A stretch of 6,546 nucleotides of DNA, taken from contig CALBPH010000788.1 of the NCBI GenBank assembly GCA_937899365.1, positions 1 to 6,546 of the forward strand, in the 5' to 3' direction. This stretch comes from an uncultured Leptolyngbya sp. GTDB lineage: Bacteria > Cyanobacteriota > Cyanobacteriia > Phormidesmidales > Phormidesmidaceae. Under the pieces are notes generated by a model. The model did not search any database and was not told where the DNA came from. It worked only from the letters and a program-made list of their open reading frames with translations. Positions 1-5,599 of this stretch are shown one piece after another; position 1 is the first letter of the stretch; the number at the start of each line of letters is the position of its first letter. Both the position numbers and the translations under genes were made by a program.

Positions 1-755
1 GGTAATGCTGCCAAACCGGACATAGTTATAGGCCAGATAGAGACCTACACCGGCAACCGTACCAACACAGGGAGCCAAAATGCGGTCCCAGCTACAGCGC
101 CGCAGCAAAAAATAGAGCGCTATGACTGGGCCCAGTAGAATGCCAGCTGGCTTAGCGGCAATGGCCAGGGCGGCCAGCAGACCAGCCCCCCAATGGCCCC
201 ATCGCGCCTGCCCAAAGGCCAAATATAATGCCAGGGTAATAATGAACCCCAACAGCGGCTCGGCAAAGAATTCACGGGCATACACCAGGGCCGCCGTACC
301 AAAGGCATAGCCAATGGCGGCGATAAATGCTCCACGGCGCTGCCCCCCTAACCGTAGGGTCAGCCCGTAAACCAAGACCGCTGTTGCCGCCGTCAGCACA
401 ATATTTAGTAGCAGACCGCAGGCCGCCGAGGTATATTGCACCGGCAAATTGAGCATTTCGCCCAGGGTCATGCCGACCCAGACAAATGGCACCGCAAACA
501 CCGGCAGTAGCGGATAGCGAATGGAGTAAAACTGACCGTCTGGTCCCTGGATGCCCCCTGCCCCCGCCGGAATCGAGAAATTACCTTTCTCAATCAGCGA
601 TTGGGACATATGGAGCAAGCCATTGCCATCCACCCCCAAATGCCCGGTTTAAGGAAGGCTGAATAAATTAAACAAATAGCAAAAAATAAAGCAATGGTCG
701 GCCATCCAAAGATCTGACGGTGCTCTTCAGATGGGTCCTGTACCTGGCCAATCAT
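1..755 (-). pseudogene. GT39-like polytopic membrane glycosyltransferase, frameshifted, 3' end outside the window
   Basis: The reading starts at ATG 755-753 (MIGQVQDPSEEH...), a short polar N-terminus followed by a first membrane helix (about residues 18-34) and LKPG. It then runs out of frame to a TGA at 594-596. In the next frame, from 642 down to 1, 214 codons are open. They give HLGVDGNGLLHMSQSLIEKG, a luminal loop with DGQFYSIRYPLLP, about six hydrophobic helices, and NYVRFGS at the window edge. This layout resembles cyanobacterial lipid-carrier-dependent glycosyltransferases of the GT39/PMT-like GT-C fold, which move sugars from polyprenyl-phosphate carriers outside the cytoplasmic membrane; the substrate is unknown. 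One extra C in the CCC at 643-645 (plus strand) would join LKPG to HLGVDGNG in one frame. An alternative is a late start at the MSQSL methionine, but that loses helix 1 and has no visible Shine-Dalgarno. The family call is by resemblance. Confidence 0.7.
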
Positions 756-784
756 AGTTAACTTTGATTATGGGTCAGCTATCT

Positions 785-811
785 ATAGCGTTAGTCACAT
801 AGCGTTAGTCA
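785..811. repeat. tandem 13-bp direct repeat, period 14
   Basis: ATAGCGTTAGTCA occurs at 785-797 and again at 799-811, separated by one base. It is about 30 bp upstream of the glycosyltransferase start. It could be a pair of regulator half-sites or a simple slippage duplication. Confidence 0.8.
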
Positions 812-856
812 TATGGGTTCAGAACCCTTGGTATTCCTGCTGCTGCACCAGGGAGC

Positions 857-919
857 GAGGCAAATGTCTTCATAGATAATCTCCACAGACACTCTCCATA
901 GACAAGGAACATTTGCCTC
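857..919. repeat. 11-bp perfect inverted repeat with 41-nt loop
   Basis: GAGGCAAATGT (857-867) and ACATTTGCCTC (909-919) are exact reverse complements. The loop carries a near-repeat: CTCCACAGACA at 881-891 and CTCCATAGACA at 894-904. No T-run follows either arm, so it is not an ordinary terminator. It could be a small structured RNA, a small mobile-element remnant, or part of the leader of the gene to its left. No flanking target duplication is visible. Confidence 0.6.
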
Positions 920-920
920 A

Positions 921-948
921 GACGTTGACAAACCGACGTTGACACAAC
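921..948. repeat. tandem 10-bp direct repeat, period 14
   Basis: GACGTTGACA occurs at 921-930 and 935-944; the 14-bp units differ only in their last four bases. The period matches the pair at 785-811 although the sequence differs. The function is not known. Confidence 0.7.
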
Positions 949-1088
949 GACCGTGCCCTTAAACGCACCAAAACTTCTTTAACTATCATGCCCGCTGTAC
1001 TAGTGCGAGCCAGCAAATGAGCGCCCTTTTCCCATTAAGCCCCTTTCCTATTAAATCGAATAGTTTATAAACGAACTGATTGATTCTC

Positions 1089-1835
1089 CTAGTCCTGCCA
1101 TAGCGCAATCCCCCCCAACAGCCCCAGGACATTGGGCACAATTTCAATGTTAGAAGGTAGCTTGAGGGTAATGTTCTTGGTTTCTCCGCCACCAATGTAA
1201 AGCCGATCATAGTTAAACAGATGCTCAAGGGCGTCTATGGCTTTCTTCAATCGGCGATTCCATTTTTCCTTGCCTACTTTTTCTAGGGCGGCGCGTCCTA
1301 GCTGATCTTCGTAGGATTCAGTTTTACGAAAGCGGTGGTGGGCCATTTCTAAATTGGGCACCAGGTGACCGTCGACAAATAGGGCCGAGCCAAACACGGT
1401 GCCGAGGGTGACCACTAGCTCCACTCCCTGACCTGAGATTGCCCCAAGCCCCTGGATATCGGCATCGTTAGCCACCTTGACCGGACGTTTTAGCTGCTGG
1501 GTTAGTCGTTCGGCTAGGGGAAAGCCCACACAGGCGCGGTCAAGGTTGACGGCGGTGTAGGTAACCCCCTGGCGCACCACACCCGGAAACCCCACCGATA
1601 CCCGGTCAAAGGCCGGTTGGTCAGCTGCTAATGTTGCGATCGCACCCAGCACCGCATCAGGTGTAGCCGGGGATGGAGTCTTCAGTCGGGCCCGCTCCCC
1701 CAGGGTCTGCCCTGTCGCATCTAATAAAATCACCTTGATACCGCTACCACCAATGTCAACGGCTAAGGTGGTCGCAGCGTTAGCCTCCCCTGGAGTTTCA
1801 GATGCGTTAGTGACGGGCTGTGGTTCTGTCAGCAT
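1089..1835 (-). CDS. ppgK: ROK-family sugar kinase, polyphosphate glucokinase (PpgK) type
   Basis: Expected to phosphorylate glucose to glucose-6-phosphate in the cytosol, using polyphosphate and possibly ATP. The 248-aa length is normal for PpgK. An N-terminal tail of about 22 residues precedes the phosphate-1 loop DIGGSGIK (27-34). VGFPGVV (81-87) follows, then NDAD (123-126), with D124 the likely catalytic base. TLGTVFGSALFVDG (143-156) is the second phosphate loop, and PNLEMAHHRFRKTESYEDQLG leads to LYIGGG (212-217). The usual ROK zinc motif CxCGxxGC is absent, as in PpgK proteins. Oddity: the second loop reads GTV where ROK kinases nearly always have GTG (V147). The ATG at 1835 gives full length; only a weak purine-rich stretch precedes it. 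It lies 73 nt after the creatininase-family gene on the same strand, so co-transcription is likely. The family is clear; polyphosphate use is inferred. Confidence 0.92.
   Translation of the reverse strand: MLTEPQPVTNASETPGEANAATTLAVDIGGSGIKVILLDATGQTLGERARLKTPSPATPDAVLGAIATLAADQPAFDRVSVGFPGVVRQGVTYTAVNLDRACVGFPLAERLTQQLKRPVKVANDADIQGLGAISGQGVELVVTLGTVFGSALFVDGHLVPNLEMAHHRFRKTESYEDQLGRAALEKVGKEKWNRRLKKAIDALEHLFNYDRLYIGGGETKNITLKLPSNIEIVPNVLGLLGGIALWQD
1636..1643. repeat. HIP1 octamer
   Basis: GCGATCGC, the highly iterated palindrome of many cyanobacterial genomes, inside the ROK kinase gene. Others in this window are at 3948, 4256 and 6473. Confidence 0.95.
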
Positions 1836-1908
1836 GGAGTTTCTTTTTCAGTTTGGAATAAAAATTGACACAAAAAACCAGATTGGTGTTTCCTATTCTG
1901 CCTTCTGA

Positions 1909-2712
1909 TTAATCCCCCCAGCGCTGAGGGGGCTCGAACCGATAAATTTCTTCCAAAACCGTTACCCAACCCGCCGCCACATCCGCCAAAATTTGTTGCC
2001 CCTTTTCGGCTGTGGCCGCTGTGGCATCCCCCACCACTCCACTTTTAGAAATATCGCGGGTGGTCCAACTCATGGGCAGTGCGCCTTCTAAACTCAAAAG
2101 CCCCTCAAATGCAGGGGGGTACTCCGTCACTGCTCGTTCCATATCAACCTGGTCAGGCAAAATAGCCAGCATCAGACTGGTTTCAGCATCGCCCGCATGG
2201 ATACCTTCCTGGCGTTCCTTAGGGCTAAGTAGCTCCCCCACCCGATGGGGCACCTGCCAAACAAAGTGGGGAAACACCCAAAAATCAGGCTGACGCTGAT
2301 GCACATCCCGAGCCACAATATCCAGCACCTGGGGCTGACCACCATGGGAATTGAGCAAGATTAGCTTACGAAACCCAGCCCGATAGACACTCTCTGCCAC
2401 ATCGGTGAGCACCGCCATCAGCGTAGACGCCGACAACGTAACCGTACCGGGAAACCCCCAATGCTCATTAGATTTGCCATAGCACAGGGGAGGCAGGCAA
2501 TAGACCGGAATTGAGGCATCTAATTGCTCTAGCGCTCGCCCCACAATTGCCATGCCCAAGGCCGTATCCACCGCCAGGGGCAAATGGGGACCATGTTGCT
2601 CAATCGCCCCCACCGGTTGAATAATCACCACCTGATCTTTATCAGGCATTTGGTCAACGTCTTGCCAGGTCAAATAGGGATAAAAACGCTCAGGTGGAAT
2701 CGTTTGATGCAT
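1909..2712 (-). CDS. creatininase-family metal-dependent amidohydrolase
   Basis: A 267-aa protein of the creatininase/MftE/ArfB family: cytosolic enzymes with two divalent metal ions that cleave C-N bonds in cyclic amides, formamides or peptides. Landmarks are PVGAIEQHGPHLPLAVD (33-49), with likely metal ligands E38, H40 and D49; GKSNEHWGFPGTVTL (79-93); the NSHGGQ loop (121-126), with ligand H123; and HAGDAETS (172-179), with E177 as the last expected ligand. All ligands are present, so it should be active. The loop ends in Q where many relatives have N (NxHGGN). The start is ATG 2712-2710; no Shine-Dalgarno is evident. It is divergent from the NtcA/riboswitch unit, with about 130 bp between its start and that promoter, and is followed at 73 nt by the ROK kinase. 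The substrate cannot be read from sequence; nothing nearby suggests mycofactocin or creatinine metabolism. Confidence 0.93.
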   Translation of the reverse strand: MHQTIPPERFYPYLTWQDVDQMPDKDQVVIIQPVGAIEQHGPHLPLAVDTALGMAIVGRALEQLDASIPVYCLPPLCYGKSNEHWGFPGTVTLSASTLMAVLTDVAESVYRAGFRKLILLNSHGGQPQVLDIVARDVHQRQPDFWVFPHFVWQVPHRVGELLSPKERQEGIHAGDAETSLMLAILPDQVDMERAVTEYPPAFEGLLSLEGALPMSWTTRDISKSGVVGDATAATAEKGQQILADVAAGWVTVLEEIYRFEPPQRWGD

Positions 2713-2844
2713 CGGAATATTATTCGGGATATATGACGTAGGGCCATGAAGAGGGGCACACCCCGCTGGGCTATGGGTTCCGCCGCCTACTTCCCCGAAG
2801 CATAAGCCAATACGCTTAGAAATCCGGAAAAAAATAAAAACCTA

Positions 2845-2874
2845 TTGACAACTTGATTTTCGTTTCTGTATATT
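2845..2874 (+). promoter_or_regulatory. sigma70-type promoter of the DUF4278 unit
   Basis: The -35 is a perfect TTGACA (2845-2850) and the -10 is TATATT (2869-2874, 5 of 6 matches), with an 18-bp spacer. Transcription should start near 2881-2882, just before the riboswitch aptamer that begins at 2893. The -10 lies inside the NtcA palindrome. Strong consensus elements suggest high basal activity unless repressed. Confidence 0.8.
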
Positions 2875-2892
2875 TGAATACAGAAACGAAAA
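2857..2892. promoter_or_regulatory. NtcA box within a 15-bp-arm perfect palindrome, overlapping the -10
   Basis: Two exact 15-bp inverted arms (2857-2871 and 2878-2892) flank 6 bp. The core is GTA-N8-TAC (2868-2881), the consensus for NtcA, the cyanobacterial CRP-family nitrogen regulator that binds when 2-oxoglutarate is high. The box covers the -10 and start point, a position that would repress. In the class II activating arrangement a -10 would lie about 22 bp downstream; none is there, and a start in that region would remove the 5' strand of the riboswitch. Most of the right arm would be transcribed but the left arm would not, so the palindrome acts as DNA and not as an RNA hairpin. Confidence 0.82.
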
Positions 2893-2993
2893 CGTTCATT
2901 CCTTTTCGGATTAATTGCATCTACCCGTTGCCGTTGGTCCAGTCAGGAACGGAAGTAGGAAAGATAGCTGAGCTATCTCACCGAAGGAACGCG
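2893..2993 (+). ncRNA. glutamine riboswitch (glnA / Downstream-peptide RNA family)
   Basis: A leader RNA whose family binds L-glutamine. P1 pairs CGTTC (2893-2897) with GAACG (2987-2991). A single A (2898) leads to P2, TTCCT (2899-2903) with AGGAA (2945-2949). Then come C2950 and the conserved GGAAGTAGG (2951-2959). P3 has GG/CC at its base (2958-2959 with 2981-2982) and a 7-bp helix AGATAGC/GCTATCT (2962-2968, 2972-2978) with loop TGA. GAAG (2983-2986) completes the E-loop-like bulge, and CG follows P1. By analogy with the solved S. elongatus aptamer, G2952 and C2992 should form the linchpin pair closed by glutamine. The presence of P3 favours the glnA subtype. The P2 loop is unusually long (41 nt). 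It lies between an NtcA-type promoter and a small gene, as family members often do. Confidence 0.88.
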
Positions 2994-3030
2994 CCTCATC
3001 TTAACTCTCTACGTCTAATTTAAGGAGGCG
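2992..3030 (+). promoter_or_regulatory. candidate anti-Shine-Dalgarno stem (riboswitch expression platform)
   Basis: CGCCTC (2992-2997), directly after P1, is exactly complementary to GAGGCG (3025-3030), which covers most of the Shine-Dalgarno. The 6-bp stem encloses 27 nt. C2992 is also the predicted glutamine linchpin base, so the bound aptamer and this stem should compete. There is no terminator in the leader, so control is most likely at translation, with glutamine turning it on. This is inferred from complementarity only. Confidence 0.55.
3023..3028 (+). promoter_or_regulatory. strong Shine-Dalgarno of the DUF4278 gene
   Basis: AGGAGG, a perfect match, 8 nt before ATG 3037. It is by far the best ribosome-binding site in the window; the neighbouring genes have weak sites or none. 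It fixes the start of the small gene and is the likely target of the riboswitch. Confidence 0.9.
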
Positions 3031-3036
3031 AAATCC

Positions 3037-3207
3037 ATGCAACTGTCTTATCGTGGCGTCAAGTACACTGCTCCCCAGTCCACTGTCGCTGTTGAAGATG
3101 GCGATGTCGTTCGTTATCGCGGTGCATCATATCGGATGAAGAAAGCTGTGGGTAATGTCCATGGCTTTGTTAGCGGTCTTAAGTATCGCGGTGCTCAGGT
3201 ACGCTAA
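3037..3207 (+). CDS. pirA: DUF4278 small protein, PirA-like (PII-interacting regulator family)
   Basis: A 56-aa soluble, basic protein beginning MQLSYRGVKY, the DUF4278 signature seen in cyanobacteria. YRG occurs three times (residues 5, 27 and 50), a spacing of 22-23, suggesting a repeated beta-hairpin-like unit. There is no signal peptide, membrane helix or cysteine. PirA, a DUF4278-type small protein, is known to bind the PII signal protein and so affect arginine synthesis and the ornithine-ammonia cycle. I use that symbol because the domain, the NtcA box over the promoter and the glutamine riboswitch together fit that regulator; the sequence alone shows only the domain. Several DUF4278 paralogues may exist per genome, so another member is possible. 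It is monocistronic, with its own promoter, leader and terminator. Expected regulation: off when nitrogen is short, on when glutamine is high. Confidence 0.88.
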   Translation: MQLSYRGVKYTAPQSTVAVEDGDVVRYRGASYRMKKAVGNVHGFVSGLKYRGAQVR

Positions 3208-3272
3208 CGTTTCCCCTTGATAGGGCGTTAGATTACTCTGATTAGTTCATTCACGTTGACTTTATGTCATTG

Positions 3273-3302
3273 GGGTTCCTCCACTGGAGGGACCCTTTTT
3301 TT
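3273..3302 (+). terminator. intrinsic terminator of the DUF4278 unit
   Basis: A 10-bp hairpin, GGGTTCCTCC (3273-3282) with GGAGGGACCC (3286-3295), one G-T pair and loop ACT, is followed by seven T (3296-3302). It lies 65 nt after the small gene and isolates it from the sensor kinase downstream. Confidence 0.92.
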
Positions 3303-3367
3303 GTGGCCGACTGCGGGTTGACTCCGCTAACAACCGCTGACTCCCTAGGGTATTCTGGGGGCAGTGA

Positions 3368-4672
3368 TTGCCGTGTGCCGTGCTCCCTTTCCTAGCAGGT
3401 TTATCCATAGGATTTTTGTTCTTCTTGGTTTCCCGGAAACGTTCCGGTGCCAGGCGCAAAGCTTTGTTTGAGCGCATTAGCATCCAGCCTGAGGCCCAGT
3501 TTTTTTCCTATGAAGCTCAAATTGCGAGCGCCATTGCAAATCAGAGCACAACGGTCAGTGATTTGCAGGCTGAAGTGGATGAGGGTAACCGAGTGCTACA
3601 GCGCTCACCCCTGGGTTACTTAAAGGTTGATCAAGAAAACCGGCTGCTTTGGTGTAATGCCAAGGCTAAACAGCTTCTGGGGATTGAACAGACCGACGAT
3701 TACACATCACCGAAGCTTTTGCTGGCCATTGCCCGGTCCTATGAGCTCGATCAGCTGGTGGAGCAAACGCGTACCACCCAGGTTGAATGTCAAAAAGAAT
3801 GGACCTTTCGCTCAATTTCCCCCGATCCGGCCAATGTTTCGGAGCGGCCGGCCTATCCCTTGCGCGGTCATGGCATTCCGTTAGCCCAGGGCAATGTGGG
3901 TGTGTTTTTAGAGAATCGCCAGCAGGAGGTGCTGCTGGCTCAGCAGCGCGATCGCTGGACCTCGGATGTTGCCCATGAGTTAAAAACGCCGCTGACATCT
4001 ATCCGTCTAGTGGGGGAGACCTTACGCAATCGGATTGATCCAGCCCTGGTTACCTGGGCCGATCGGCTACTGCGGGAGGTCAATCGCCTCAGCGCCCTGG
4101 TGGACGATATGCTCAGCCTCAATCATTTGGAGCAGCAACAGCCGCAGCGTTTAGAGGAAACCGACCTGGTGAAGCTGCTCTACCAGGCGTGGCAGAGCCT
4201 GGAACCCCAGGCCAAACTACAGGATAAAACCCTCGATTATCAGGGGCCTGAGCGTGCGATCGCATCGGTTAACAGCGGTCTGGTTTATCGCATGATGCTA
4301 AATTTGCTGGACAATGCGCTGAAGTACAGCCCGGGCGGCCAGGTTATTCATGCCCATGTGCAATGGTCTGAGGTAGGGACCACACCGGGTCTGTTGTTGG
4401 ACGTATTTGACTGTGGTGACGGGTTTTTAGAAAAAGACCTGCCCCATGTGTTTGAGCGCTTTTATCGGTCTGACACCTCGCGCACTCGGTCGGGGGACCC
4501 TGCGATCTCAAACGGGACCGGGCTGGGGCTATCGATTGTGCAAAAAATTGTGGAATCCCACCAGGGAAAAGTTCAGGCCAAAAACCATCCTGATACTGGC
4601 GGAGCATGGCTCCAGGTCTGGTTACCCACGTCCCTGGTGGGGGCAGAGCCAAATTATTCAAGCCCCAGATAG
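3368..4672 (+). CDS. sphS: sensor histidine kinase, SphS/PhoR-like
   Basis: A 434-aa membrane-anchored sensor kinase that autophosphorylates on a histidine and passes phosphate to a response regulator. One N-terminal membrane helix (about 5-22) is followed by the basic stretch SRKRSGARRK. A PAS-like domain (about 75-185) contains PLGYLKVDQENRLLWCNAKA. The H box DVAHELKTPLTSIRL has H203. The N box is LNLLDNALKYSP (311-322), the G1 box DCGDG (348-352), the F box FERFYRSD (362-369) and the G2 box NGTGLGLSI (382-390), so all catalytic elements are intact. The single-helix + PAS + kinase plan and length match cyanobacterial SphS, the phosphate-starvation sensor; no sphR or pst gene lies in the window, so the signal is inferred. 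The start is TTG 3368 (GGGGG 6 nt upstream) or GTG 3380; an in-frame TGA at 3365 rules out an earlier one. Confidence 0.9.
   Translation: MPCAVLPFLAGLSIGFLFFLVSRKRSGARRKALFERISIQPEAQFFSYEAQIASAIANQSTTVSDLQAEVDEGNRVLQRSPLGYLKVDQENRLLWCNAKAKQLLGIEQTDDYTSPKLLLAIARSYELDQLVEQTRTTQVECQKEWTFRSISPDPANVSERPAYPLRGHGIPLAQGNVGVFLENRQQEVLLAQQRDRWTSDVAHELKTPLTSIRLVGETLRNRIDPALVTWADRLLREVNRLSALVDDMLSLNHLEQQQPQRLEETDLVKLLYQAWQSLEPQAKLQDKTLDYQGPERAIASVNSGLVYRMMLNLLDNALKYSPGGQVIHAHVQWSEVGTTPGLLLDVFDCGDGFLEKDLPHVFERFYRSDTSRTRSGDPAISNGTGLGLSIVQKIVESHQGKVQAKNHPDTGGAWLQVWLPTSLVGAEPNYSSPR
3948..3955. repeat. HIP1 octamer
   Basis: GCGATCGC just before the H box of the sensor kinase gene. Confidence 0.95.
4256..4263. 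repeat. HIP1 octamer
   Basis: GCGATCGC within the sensor kinase gene, 308 bp from the previous copy. Confidence 0.95.
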
Positions 4673-4775
4673 TCACTGTCTGAGTAAAACCACTGAGCTA
4701 CACTAGGGGTAATGGCCTAATTGGGTTATTTAAAGCACGAACAAAGGATAGCCTGTAGGGAGCGTCCGTAGAAAA

Positions 4776-5591
4776 GTGCTGTACCCGGCCCCAGGGCCTG
4801 CTTGCGAAGCGTTGTATCTGCTAAAGGATTTGTCTAACCAGCCATTGCCCCAGCCACTATCATCCGACGAAAAACTGCAGAAGCTGCTGTCGCAGTGGGG
4901 GGTGGCCTCACGTCGTCAGTCAGAGATGCTGATTTCCACGGGGCATATTACGGTTAACGGTGTAAAAGCCCACATCGGTCAGCGGGCTAACCCGGCAGTA
5001 GATGACATTCGCATTGATGGTCGACCGCTCAACTCAAACAACCGACCAGACAAGCACTATGTATTACTCAACAAACCTCGCGGGGTGGTGTCCACCTGTG
5101 ATGACCCCCAGGGACGAAAAACCGTTATTGACCTGCTCCCCACAGAGCTGCGTCAGGGCGATATTCGCTTACACCCCGTAGGTCGCCTAGACACTGACTC
5201 CACTGGGGCACTGCTGTTAACTAACCACGGTCAGCTCACCCAAGTCTTAACCCATCCACGCCACCATATCGCCAAGACCTATCGGGTCAGGGTAGAGGGC
5301 TCTCCTAAGGACAACACCCTAGAGAAATGGCGGCGCGGCATCAGTCTGGCAGGGCAGATGACCGCACCGGCTGACGTCAATGTACTGCACCCCAAACCAC
5401 CGGCATTGCTAGAGGTCATTCTCCATGAAGGACGCAACCGCCAAATCCGACGGGTGGCGGAACAACTGGGGCACCCCGTCCTTAGTTTGCACCGTAGCGC
5501 TATCGGCAGCATTAGCTTGGGAGAGCTCTCCCTGGGGCAATGCCGTGAATTAACCCCCCAGGAGGTAAAAAAACTCCTGGATCTTCTCTGA
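4776..5591 (+). CDS. rRNA pseudouridine synthase, RsuA/RluB family
   Basis: Converts a specific uridine of ribosomal RNA to pseudouridine; the family covers RsuA (16S), RluB, RluE and RluF (23S), and I cannot name the target base. An S4 RNA-binding domain (about 31-80) begins DEKLQKLLSQWGVASRR. The catalytic domain begins at HYVLLNKPRGVVST. The catalytic aspartate is D139 in HPVGRLDTDSTGALLLTN. KTYRV (167-171) and HEGRNRQIRRV (217-227) complete the active-site motifs. At 271 aa it is slightly long because of about 30 unconserved N-terminal residues. No ATG fits: the first is inside the S4 domain. GTG 4776 has GGGAG 13 nt upstream, a long spacing. The true start may be a TTG nearer the S4 domain, such as one around residue 19 or 24. 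It lies 103 nt after the sensor kinase and 74 nt before rodZ, a pairing I recall from other cyanobacteria. Confidence 0.92.
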   Translation: MLYPAPGPACEALYLLKDLSNQPLPQPLSSDEKLQKLLSQWGVASRRQSEMLISTGHITVNGVKAHIGQRANPAVDDIRIDGRPLNSNNRPDKHYVLLNKPRGVVSTCDDPQGRKTVIDLLPTELRQGDIRLHPVGRLDTDSTGALLLTNHGQLTQVLTHPRHHIAKTYRVRVEGSPKDNTLEKWRRGISLAGQMTAPADVNVLHPKPPALLEVILHEGRNRQIRRVAEQLGHPVLSLHRSAIGSISLGELSLGQCRELTPQEVKKLLDLL

Positions 5592-5599
5592 CAGGGGCT

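Larger units (their letters stand above)
756..1088. other. non-coding gap with short tandem duplications
   Basis: No credible gene was found here in any frame. The stretch lies between the stop of the ROK kinase and the start of the glycosyltransferase, both on the minus strand, so it should hold the promoter of the latter, but I see no convincing -35/-10 pair. It contains several short near-perfect tandem pairs (785-811, 881-904, 921-948, 1024-1054) and an 11-bp inverted repeat (857-919), listed separately. Confidence 0.7.

Noticed and set aside
815..827. GGGTTCAGAACCC palindrome as a terminator or operator
   Set aside because: At most 5 bp with a 3-nt loop, no T-run on either side, and short enough to arise by chance.
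1865..1899. TTGACA at 1865-1870 on the plus strand as a promoter
   Set aside because: The nearest -10-like hexamer is 23 bp away and no plus-strand gene follows.
2857..2892. Palindrome as an RNA hairpin or terminator
   Set aside because: The start point predicted from the -35/-10 falls in the right arm, so the left arm is not transcribed.
2868..2917. NtcA acting as a class II activator here
   Set aside because: There is no TAN3T hexamer about 22 bp downstream of the box, and a start there would remove the 5' strand of riboswitch P1.
2993..3036. Transcription-terminating expression platform for the riboswitch
   Set aside because: No GC-rich hairpin followed by a T-run exists between the aptamer and the start codon.
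2845..3302. Leader as a cyanobacterial Yfr-type free small RNA
   Set aside because: The P1-P2-P3 arrangement and the GGAAGTAGG/GAAG elements fit the glutamine aptamer, and a strong ribosome site and gene follow in the same transcript.
4344..4676. 110-codon open frame on the minus strand
   Set aside because: It lies opposite the intact kinase domain, whose motifs explain this stretch, and resembles no protein I know.
4697..4704. TACACT at 4699 as a promoter -10 for the pseudouridine synthase
   Set aside because: The hexamer at the -35 distance (CTGTCT) is a poor match.
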